Part shown: positions 53,639 to 62,508 of the stretch, piece after piece
How positions within the stretch are numbered: the stretch's first letter is position 1
Layout: every line of letters starts with the position of its first letter
Assembly (NCBI GenBank): GCA_050178015.1
Contig: JBFXGM010000012.1
Span: 62,001-126,000 of the forward strand
DNA: 64,000 nt
Source of the DNA: Gaoshiqia sp050178015
GTDB lineage: Bacteria; Bacteroidota; Bacteroidia; Bacteroidales; Prolixibacteraceae
Direction of reading: 5' to 3'
The notes under the pieces: generated by a model
What the model was told of the DNA's origin: nothing
The model's database searches: none
Seen by the model: only the letters and a program-made list of their open reading frames with translations
Made by a program: the position numbers and the translations under genes

Positions 53639-55540
53639 ATGAAAAATTATCTTTTCCTTGCATCTCTTCTGATTCTTCTGTGGGCCTGTTCCCAGGTAGA
53701 ACAAAAGGCTCCCCAACAGTATTCCATCGAACAGTTTTATCAAAACACCCGCTATTCAGGAGGAGCTTTTTCGCCCGACGAAAGCCGCTTACTGGTGAGC
53801 AGTGACGAAACGGGCATTTTCAATTTGTATGAAATCGGCATTGCTGATGGCAGCAAAAAGCAAATCACCTTTTCGGATAAAGAAACCTTCTTCGCGATTG
53901 ACTATGTGCCGGGAACCGATCAAATGCTTTACTCGGCAGACAAAGGCGGGAACGAAATCAACCACATCTACTTGTTGCATCCGGACGGAACAACGCTTGA
54001 CCTGACCCCGGACGAAAACGAAAAAGCCGGTTTTGGGGGTTGGACCGTTGAAAAAACTGCGATGTTTTACATCTCGAACAAACGCGACCCAAAATTTTTC
54101 GACTTGTACAAAATGCCCGTCGCCGACTGGAAAGCAGAAATGATTTACCAAAACGATGAAGGCTTGGACGTTTCGGGCTTATCGCACGATGAAAAAACAC
54201 TGGCCCTCACCAAAACAGAAACCACGAGCGAAAACCACCTGTACCTGTATGATCTGGTAAGTAAGCAAATGACCGAGATTACAGATGGCCCCGGCAATTA
54301 CCAAAGTTCGGGTTTCAGCAAGGATGACACGTATTTCTACTACATCACCGATGCAGGGAAGGAGTTTGCCTACCTGGTACAATACGAAATGACCACGGGG
54401 CAAAAGCAGGTGCTTTTTGAAACCGACTGGGACGTGATGTACAGTTACCTAAGCGAAAACGGCAAATACCGGGTAATTGCCATCAACGAAGACGGTAAAA
54501 ACAACCTGATCGTCAGGAACAACGAAACCGGCGAAACAGTAAACTTCCCCCAAATACCGGATGGCGATATTGTTGGCGTCAATATTTCGGACAGCGAAGA
54601 ACTTATCCGGCTGACCATCGGCACTTCCATCGCGCCAAACGATATTTATGTGTACGATCTGCAAACTGCCGAACTCAAAAAACTCACTTCGAGCCTGAAC
54701 CCGGAAATCATCCCGGAAGATTTGGTTTCGGCCGAGGTGGTGCGTTACCCATCGTTTGACGGACTCGAAATCCCGGCCATTTATTACAAACCCCTGACAG
54801 CTTCGCCCAACAATAAAGTTCCGGCGCTGGTTTGGGTACACGGCGGACCGGGAGGACAATCGCGCGTGGGTTACTTTGCCTTGCTGCAATATCTGGTCAA
54901 TCATGGCTATGCCGTGCTGGCGGTAAACAACCGGGGCAGCAGCGGCTACGGAAAAACCTTCTATAAGATGGACGATCGTAACCACGGCGACAAAGACCTG
55001 AAAGATTGCATTTGGGGAAAGAAATGGCTGCAGGAACAAGACTACATTGATGCGGAAAAAATCGGCATCATTGGCGGAAGCTACGGAGGTTACATGACGA
55101 TGGCCGCCATGACCTTTGCCCCGGATGAATTTAAAGTTGGGGTGAATATTTTTGGCGTGACCAACTGGCTGCGGACACTCAAATCAATCCCGCCCTATTG
55201 GGAGTCGTTCCGCAAAGCCCTGTACACCGAACTGGGCGATCCGTTTACCGAAGACTCGGTCAGGCTGTACGACATTTCGCCCTTGTTCCATGCCATTCAG
55301 GTAAAAAACCCGGTGATGGTGCTTCAGGGGGCGAACGATCCCCGCGTTTTACAAGTGGAATCGGACGAAATTGTGGCCGCAGTGAAAAACAACAACGTCC
55401 CTGTGGAATATGTTGTGTTCCCCGATGAAGGGCACGGGTTCATCAAAAAAGAAAACGAAATTAAAGGATACGGCGATATCCTGAAATTCCTGAACAAGTA
55501 CCTGAAAGAAATCCCGGAGGAAACACCGGCAACCGAATAA
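53639..55540 (+). CDS. S9-family prolyl oligopeptidase-like lipoprotein
   Basis: A 633-residue lipoprotein (lipobox Cys17, LLWACSQ). The N-half (about 30-360) is a beta-propeller of WD40-like repeats. The C-half is an alpha/beta hydrolase with nucleophile S481 in GGSYGGY, D567 in ANDPRV and H599 in DEGHGF, the catalytic triad of S9. S9 enzymes act on short peptides, often at Pro or acylated residues. It ends just before a nested palindrome (55546-55671). Confidence 0.92.
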   Translation: MKNYLFLASLLILLWACSQVEQKAPQQYSIEQFYQNTRYSGGAFSPDESRLLVSSDETGIFNLYEIGIADGSKKQITFSDKETFFAIDYVPGTDQMLYSADKGGNEINHIYLLHPDGTTLDLTPDENEKAGFGGWTVEKTAMFYISNKRDPKFFDLYKMPVADWKAEMIYQNDEGLDVSGLSHDEKTLALTKTETTSENHLYLYDLVSKQMTEITDGPGNYQSSGFSKDDTYFYYITDAGKEFAYLVQYEMTTGQKQVLFETDWDVMYSYLSENGKYRVIAINEDGKNNLIVRNNETGETVNFPQIPDGDIVGVNISDSEELIRLTIGTSIAPNDIYVYDLQTAELKKLTSSLNPEIIPEDLVSAEVVRYPSFDGLEIPAIYYKPLTASPNNKVPALVWVHGGPGGQSRVGYFALLQYLVNHGYAVLAVNNRGSSGYGKTFYKMDDRNHGDKDLKDCIWGKKWLQEQDYIDAEKIGIIGGSYGGYMTMAAMTFAPDEFKVGVNIFGVTNWLRTLKSIPPYWESFRKALYTELGDPFTEDSVRLYDISPLFHAIQVKNPVMVLQGANDPRVLQVESDEIVAAVKNNNVPVEYVVFPDEGHGFIKKENEIKGYGDILKFLNKYLKEIPEETPATE

Positions 55541-55545
55541 AACAG

Positions 55546-55671
55546 AAAAGAGACCGTGCGAAATATTGACGTAAATTAGTCATCCTGAACTCGTTTCAGG
55601 ATCTGTTGCAAATCGAAAGAGATCCCGAAACGAGTTCGGGATGACGTTGCTATTTTCACACGGTCTCTTTT
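55546..55671. repeat. Nested inverted repeat between convergent genes
   Basis: Outer arms 55546-55563 and 55654-55671 pair over 18 bases with one mismatch (AAAAGAGACCGTG core). Inside is a 67-bp element (55579-55645) whose two 26-base halves are inverted with two mismatches; each half is itself a small palindrome. The outer stem ends in TTTT, so it can terminate the S9 gene. The inner element resembles one at 60583-60655. Confidence 0.8.
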
Positions 55672-55689
55672 GATCCCCCCACAGAGACA

Positions 55690-56199
55690 TCACCAAACTT
55701 CCATAATTTCGGATAAAGCTTTCCGGTCGGTTTGGCGGGTCGTTTCTTTGTCCGGATAGCCCAGCGGGATAATGGCAACCGGGACTACTTCGTGAGGCAG
55801 GCCGAACTCCTTTTGGCAAAGATCGGTATCGAAATGGCACACCCAGCACGATCCCAATCCTTGTTCGGCAGCTGCCAGGCAAATGTGTTCCACGGCAATG
55901 GCCACATCAATGTCCAGGTGGTCTTTCCCATCGAAGCTCCGTTTCCACGACTGGCTGGAATCGCCGCAGGCTAAAATATACATGGGAGCCGTTTCGAACC
56001 ATTTACGCGGATAGATCTTTTGCAGCTTCTCCTTCGCTTCGCGTTTGGTAATCACATAAAATTTCCAGGGTTGATAATTTACTGCCGAAGGTGCATGGCG
56101 GGCACACTCCAGAATATAGGCAAGCTTCTCCGATTCAACCGGTTGACCAGAAAATGAACGGACAGAATGTCGCTTTTGGGTTAATTCTAACAGGTTCAT
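55690..56199 (-). CDS. Nitroreductase-family FMN flavoprotein
   Basis: A 169-residue protein with KRHSVRSFSGQPV at the N-terminus (FMN phosphate contacts), APSAVNYQPWKFYVIT and a C-terminal GLGSCWVCHFD and IIPLGYPD, all typical of the single-domain nitroreductases. FMN-dependent NAD(P)H oxidoreductase of unknown substrate. It is divergent from the ABC-F gene with an 79-base gap. Confidence 0.9.
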   Translation of the reverse strand: MNLLELTQKRHSVRSFSGQPVESEKLAYILECARHAPSAVNYQPWKFYVITKREAKEKLQKIYPRKWFETAPMYILACGDSSQSWKRSFDGKDHLDIDVAIAVEHICLAAAEQGLGSCWVCHFDTDLCQKEFGLPHEVVPVAIIPLGYPDKETTRQTDRKALSEIMEVW

Positions 56200-56243
56200 A
56201 CGCTGATTTTTTCAGTAAAGGTAACGGAAAGGAGCCGTTTCAT

Positions 56244-56251
56244 TATCTTTG
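56244..56251 (+). promoter_or_regulatory. Candidate -7 element for the ABC-F gene
   Basis: TATCTTTG is an exact TAnnTTTG match, 27 bases before the ATG at 56279. No convincing -33 box. Confidence 0.5.
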
Positions 56252-56278
56252 CCGCCTCATTTTTAAAAAGAAAAGACG

Positions 56279-57922
<1,644 letters not shown>

Positions 57923-58093
57923 GCACAGCCGGTCTTCGGTTTCTTTTTTAGTCGTTTCGCGGATGTACTGGCAATACGGCCGGTTCTTTCGATCTGGCAA
58001 AAACAGAACACATTGATGAAAGTGAGTTTTTCACGGTACTTGCAAACCTGAGCCGGTCCCTTGCGTAGATTGTTGGTAGCGAACCAAAAATCC

Positions 58094-60523
58094 ATGAAAC
58101 CGAAGGGCCTCCTATTTTTGTCATTATTTCTGGTAAGTACCATCCTGGCTGCACAAGAAAAAAAACAGGTAAAAGCAACTTATCTGGAAACCCCGCTGAC
58201 CCTCGATGCCCGGCTGGATGAACCGGTTTACCAAAGATCGGAACCGGCCCGGGATTTTGTGCAGCTTCAGCCCCAAAACGGGAAACCCGCTTTTCAACCT
58301 TCGGAAGTGCATCTGTTTTATGATGAAAAAGCCATCTACGTGGGCGCGATGCTGTACGACAGCGCCCCCGACAGCATCTTCAACTATTTCTCGGAACGCG
58401 ACAACATTGGGATGTCCGATTATTTCGGCATTTATTTCGACCCGTACAACCAGGGGCAACTGGCGTTCGGCTTTTTCATAACCCCCGCTGGCGTGCAAAC
58501 CGACCTGAAAGCCGTGAAAACCAGCTATGATTATGAAGACAGCAACTGGAACGCCGTTTGGCAAAGCGCTACCCGGATTACCGACCAGGGTTGGACCATT
58601 GAAATGCGCATCCCGTTTTCGGCCCTTCGTTTTTCGGGCCGGACCGCCCAAAACTGGGGGTTGAACATGTTCCGGAACATCCGAAGGTACAACTCGAACA
58701 ATTCGTGGAATTTTATCGACCGCAAAGTAGATGGTTTTATCCATCAGGAAGGAGAACTGACCGGCCTCAAAAACATCAGTCCGCCCGTCCGTTTTTCGTT
58801 TAGCCCCTATGCCGCAACGTACCTCGAATTTAAAGACGGCGCTTCATCACCCGAATTCATTTACAAAGCTGGGGTGGACTTGAAATACGGCATCAGCGAA
58901 AGCTTTACGCTCGATATGATGCTGGTCCCCGATTTCGGACAGGTGCAGTCGGACAACAAGCAGCTGAACCTGACCCCTTACGAGTTGTATTACAACGAAA
59001 GAAGGCAGTTTTTTACCGAAGGTACCGAACTGTTTAACCGGGGTGAAATTTTCTATTCGCGCCGGATTGGCGCCAGTCCCAAGTTTGCCGGAAAAGCGGA
59101 AGAAGCGCTCCGCCCCAATGAAATGATTGATTTTGACCCAACCGAAACACGGCTGGTCAATGCGTCAAAAATTTCAGGACGCTCAAGCGACGGCTGGGGA
59201 CTGGGGCTGCTGAACGCCATGTCGCTGCCAGCCTACGCTACACTGAAAGATACGTTGTCCAATCAGAAACGAAAGGTCCAAACCCAGCCATTTACCAACT
59301 ACAATGTTTCGGTGGTTGACAAATCGCTGAAGAACAACTCGTACATCAGCCTGATCAACTCGAACGTTACAATGATTGACCATCCTTTTTCGGCCAATGT
59401 TACAGCCACCGAGTTTCAGTTCCGCGACAAATCGAAAAAGTATTCCCTAAGCGGCAACGGCGGTTTTAGCCACCGGGGCGAATCGCAAAAAGAAACCGGC
59501 TATCGTGCCGAACTGGAGCTGGAAAAAAACAGCGGTAACCTGCAATTCGGCATCTCGCAAGAAATAATTTCTGACACCTTCAACCCCAACGATTTGGGAT
59601 TTCTGCGCCGGAACAACGAAATTTCAACCGAAGGATACATCTTCTACCAAATGATTGAGCCTACCGGAATTTTCAGGGAATGGAATGCGGTTTACTGGAT
59701 TGAACACGTGCGCATGTACTCTCCAAACGATGTGTTTGGCACTGAAATGGAACTGGAGGCTTACGCCCGGTTTAAAAACAATTACAGCGCCAATATAGAG
59801 ATTGGCCACGGTGGCCGGAAACATGATTATGACGAAACCCGTGTGAAAAACCGGTATTACAGCCAGCCGAGCTTTTATTACGGAAACATCTACTTGAACT
59901 CCGACAGCCGGAAACGGATGAACTTTTACCTGTACGCCGCGACCGGCAAGCATCCCAACACCGATCATTACAGCTACTGGGGCGATGCGGGCTTCAACCT
60001 ACGGATCGGCCAACGCCTGCAGGGCTATTACAATTTCAGCTTTAACAATGAATACAACGACCAGGCCTATGCCGACAAAACAGCTGATGAAGATTCCATC
60101 TTTTTTGTCAATCGTGATTCCCGTTTTATCGAAAATGTGGTGGGACTTTCCTACGGATTCAGTAACAAAGCCACGGTGAATATCCGGGGGCGCCACTATT
60201 GGTCGGGGGCCGATAACAGCCAGGCTTACCTGTTGGAACAAAACGGTTCGCTCTCCCCCACCGGCAACTATAACAGTATCGACCAAAACTACAATGCCTT
60301 CAATATTGATCTCGTTTTCAGGTGGATTTTTGCACCCGGATCGGAACTTTCGATTGCCTGGAAGAATGCAATCTACCACGAAGAAGAAACCTGGAAAAAT
60401 GATTACTGGCAAAACCTGCGCAACACCTGGAACAGCCCGCAAACGAACAGCCTTTCGCTAAAAGTATTGTACTACATCGATTACAACAACCTGGTAAGAA
60501 AGAAAGGCCCGGAAGGACGATAA
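58094..60523 (+). CDS. DUF5916 protein with CBM9-like N-domain, probable outer-membrane-associated
   Basis: An 809-residue protein with a signal peptide (SLFLVSTILAAQ). The N-terminal domain (about 25-230) is CBM9-like (LTLDARLDEPVYQRSEPARDF, VHLFYDEKAIYVGAMLYD). The rest (about 230-800) is a long strand-rich DUF5916 region with FGQVQSDNKQLNLTPYELYYNERRQFFTEG, a recognised signature near residue 310, and repeated amphipathic strands of Tyr/Asn. This may be an outer-membrane beta-barrel. No function is known to me. The frame starts from TTG 58061; ATG 58094 has the signal peptide. Confidence 0.82.
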   Translation: MKPKGLLFLSLFLVSTILAAQEKKQVKATYLETPLTLDARLDEPVYQRSEPARDFVQLQPQNGKPAFQPSEVHLFYDEKAIYVGAMLYDSAPDSIFNYFSERDNIGMSDYFGIYFDPYNQGQLAFGFFITPAGVQTDLKAVKTSYDYEDSNWNAVWQSATRITDQGWTIEMRIPFSALRFSGRTAQNWGLNMFRNIRRYNSNNSWNFIDRKVDGFIHQEGELTGLKNISPPVRFSFSPYAATYLEFKDGASSPEFIYKAGVDLKYGISESFTLDMMLVPDFGQVQSDNKQLNLTPYELYYNERRQFFTEGTELFNRGEIFYSRRIGASPKFAGKAEEALRPNEMIDFDPTETRLVNASKISGRSSDGWGLGLLNAMSLPAYATLKDTLSNQKRKVQTQPFTNYNVSVVDKSLKNNSYISLINSNVTMIDHPFSANVTATEFQFRDKSKKYSLSGNGGFSHRGESQKETGYRAELELEKNSGNLQFGISQEIISDTFNPNDLGFLRRNNEISTEGYIFYQMIEPTGIFREWNAVYWIEHVRMYSPNDVFGTEMELEAYARFKNNYSANIEIGHGGRKHDYDETRVKNRYYSQPSFYYGNIYLNSDSRKRMNFYLYAATGKHPNTDHYSYWGDAGFNLRIGQRLQGYYNFSFNNEYNDQAYADKTADEDSIFFVNRDSRFIENVVGLSYGFSNKATVNIRGRHYWSGADNSQAYLLEQNGSLSPTGNYNSIDQNYNAFNIDLVFRWIFAPGSELSIAWKNAIYHEEETWKNDYWQNLRNTWNSPQTNSLSLKVLYYIDYNNLVRKKGPEGR

Positions 60524-60582
60524 GATGGGATGGAATTTGCCTTCAACAGACTAATGTTGCGTTAAGTAGCTAATGACGGCAA

Positions 60583-60655
60583 GTCATTCCGAACTTGTTT
60601 CGGAATCTGTTATTCATGGTGAGATGCTGATCCGTCAGTTGCCGAACAGCATGAC
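60583..60655. repeat. Palindromic element related to the one at 55.6 kb
   Basis: 73 bases beginning GTCATTCCGAACTTGTTTCG and ending ATGAC. The first 26 bases (60583-60608) match 55579-55604 at 21 positions, and differences inside the hairpin occur in pairs that keep base-pairing. It lies between the DUF5916 and YbhB genes. Confidence 0.75.
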
Positions 60656-60698
60656 GCTCTTTCATAAGTGCGTTGACTTAACTCAAGCCGTTTTCCCA

Positions 60699-61151
60699 TC
60701 ATCGCTGGTATCGCCCCATCAGCAGCGCTTCGGCCAAAATATGCCCGTCCATCGCTTTTAGCAGATCTGCTTTCGTGCTGCCCGGTTTCAGCTGCAACTC
60801 TGTGTTGAGCGCAAACAGGCTGAAGAAGTAGCGGTGGCTCCCCCTTGGCGGGCACGGACCACCATAGCCAATCTTCCTAAAGTCGTTTTTACCCTGGTGC
60901 GCCCCGTTTGTCAACAGCTCAACCGGGGGCACATGTTCGGCAAGCTCGGTTGTGGCAGTCGGCAAATTCCAGATCACCCAGTGTACCCAGGTGCCCACCG
61001 GCGCATCCGGATCGTCGCAAATCAGGGCAAGCGTTTTCGTCCCCGCCGGAACCCCCGACCAACGCAAAGGCGGCGAAACATTCGGCCCGTCGCAGGTGTA
61101 TTTTTTTGGGATGGTTGCTCCCTCGTCAAACGCTGAACTATGAATTTCCAT
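60699..61151 (-). CDS. YbhB/YbcL-family PEBP-like protein
   Basis: A 150-residue protein of the Raf-kinase-inhibitor/PEBP fold. IHSSAFDEGATIPKKYTCDGPNVSPPLRWSGVP and CDDPDAPVGTWVHWVIWNLP are the family's phospholipid-site motifs, followed by GPCPPRGSHRYFFSLFAL. Bacterial members are small cytosolic proteins of unclear role, which may bind ligands with a phosphate group. Stands between two other short minus-strand genes without evident operon partners. Confidence 0.93.
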   Translation of the reverse strand: MEIHSSAFDEGATIPKKYTCDGPNVSPPLRWSGVPAGTKTLALICDDPDAPVGTWVHWVIWNLPTATTELAEHVPPVELLTNGAHQGKNDFRKIGYGGPCPPRGSHRYFFSLFALNTELQLKPGSTKADLLKAMDGHILAEALLMGRYQR

Positions 61152-61207
61152 GATTCTACTATTTACTTATGCTTTTATACTTTTTACTTTTGCCTTACCA
61201 TCACCCG

Positions 61208-61570
61208 TCAGCAGGTTACATGAAACATACCAATCACCCTTCCTTCCAGGATGTTCCACACGTGTACGGCCTGCGGCGTTGGGAGCAACTTTACCGGACA
61301 CTCGTGCTCATTGAAATACTCCTCTGCCTCGCCCGATAGCTGGACATATCCCACCTGCCCGGTACCGATGATCAGCTCCTGTGCCCCGTCCTGATAAATA
61401 TACTCGGCTTCTTCCAGCGATATTTTATGAGAAGTTCCGTACTTCACCTTCGACAGTTTCTTCTTCCGCTTTTCCACATGCCCGTCAAGACGGATTACCA
61501 CATCGTACTCGTAACGTTTGCCGGAAATAGTGATATTCCCAAACTGTGTTTTGTCAATCATCGGTTCCAT
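61208..61570 (-). CDS. Mth938-like domain protein
   Basis: A 120-residue protein resembling the Mth938/NDUFAF3 family (DUF498): GTGQVGYVQLSGEAEEYFNEHECPVKLLPTPQAVHVWN near residue 70-105 and a C-terminal GMFHVTC. Family members are small beta/alpha proteins, one of which is a respiratory complex I assembly factor in mitochondria; the bacterial role is unknown. M4 is an alternative start. Confidence 0.75.
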   Translation of the reverse strand: MEPMIDKTQFGNITISGKRYEYDVVIRLDGHVEKRKKKLSKVKYGTSHKISLEEAEYIYQDGAQELIIGTGQVGYVQLSGEAEEYFNEHECPVKLLPTPQAVHVWNILEGRVIGMFHVTC

Positions 61571-61678
61571 AGCGCATCCTCCCAGCTTGTTCTACAAAAA
61601 GAATATACGAGATTGATTGGAATAGGGTGACATTGGGATGACAGGTTTTCCGGGGAGTTGATGGTTTATTCGGTTTCG

Positions 61679-61765
61679 GGGATACGCCCTGGCTGGCGCC
61701 AATGCATGCCGGTTTTTAACCGCAAAAACCAAGTGTGCATAAAACTGTGTGTATGTTGTTTCCAT
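61679..61765 (-). pseudogene. Decayed 5' end of an IS200/RAYT-type Y1 transposase
   Basis: From the ATG at 61765 the frame reads METTYTQFYAHLVFAVKNRHAL, very close to the start of IS200/REP-associated tyrosine transposases (MANTYTQ-type), and then loses homology within about 25 codons. No HUH catalytic His motif or Tyr follows. It lies beside palindromic repeats of the type such enzymes mobilise. The rest of the 61571-62508 gap is repeats plus the upstream region of the AraC-type gene. Confidence 0.7.
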
Positions 61766-61841
61766 CCGTCCGGCCATAGCATACCGTGCCCTTACACGCC
61801 GGATTAAATCCGAAACACCCCAAAACGGGAAAGCCAGGTAC

Positions 61842-61861
61842 GGTCACGACACGTCGTGACC
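61842..61861. repeat. Perfect 20-base palindrome
   Basis: GGTCACGAC and its reverse complement are separated by two bases (AC). Part of the repeat-rich gap next to the transposase remnant. Confidence 0.8.
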
Positions 61862-61989
61862 AACATACCATAGCCTGTGGAAGGCCCCTACTAATCGATC
61901 CTGCATCAGCCGGAACCGCCTCCGCCATTAGGAGCTTTTGAGGCATGTGCGCAATGGAAAGGGTGAACTTTATCTAAAGGCGATGTCCC

Positions 61990-62260
61990 GGTGCGATGCA
62001 CCTCCGCCGGGTATTTCCGGATACATGCCGCTACAAATCTTCCGGTGCTACGCACCTCGTGAACTTTTTCCAGATCTCCATGGCTACAAATCTCTTGGGT
62101 GCTACGCACCTTTGCGGGTACATCCGTATTATTCGGGGCTGCGAATTTTCCTTGGCAAAGCACAACGGCATTTCAATAATATTGCCGGGTCCCCCGGCGG
62201 CAGCGCCGCGAAATAGTTGTAGCCCTGGATTGCCATGATAAATGAAAGGTGCAGCGCACC
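61990..62260. repeat. Cluster of six 13-base 5-3-5 palindromes
   Basis: Six 13-base palindromes with 5-base arms and 3-base loops: GGTGC-GAT-GCACC (61990), GGTGC-TAC-GCACC (62044 and 62098), CCGGG-TCC-CCCGG (62185), GCGGC-AGC-GCCGC (62197) and GGTGC-AGC-GCACC (62248). The first three starts are exactly 54 bases apart. GGCTACAA-like boxes sit next to several, in either orientation. No gene is here. Confidence 0.85.
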
Positions 62261-62508
62261 GAAACAACTTCCGGGATTAATGGATTGTTTTTTTATTTTC
62301 AAATGATGCCCGGAAAAATTCCGGCTTTTTTTTATTTGGGCCATATCCTTGAAAAATCATACCGAATCACATAACTCCCCCATCAGCCCCGAACAAGCTT
62401 TTGTCGCTTCTCGTACAAATGCAGACGAACATGTACATTCCGTTGTGATCGTATTTCATTATCCGTATGTATTAAAGACACCGATTCTTCAACTTATCCG
62501 GGAGAACC

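Noticed and set aside
61690..61980. Possible group II intron end next to the transposase remnant
   Set aside because: The region has palindromes but no domain V-like hairpin and no reverse transcriptase frame that I can recognise.
61990..62260. CRISPR-like periodic repeats
   Set aside because: The 54-base spacing is regular for only three units, units are 13-base palindromes, spacers are partly alike, and there are no cas genes.
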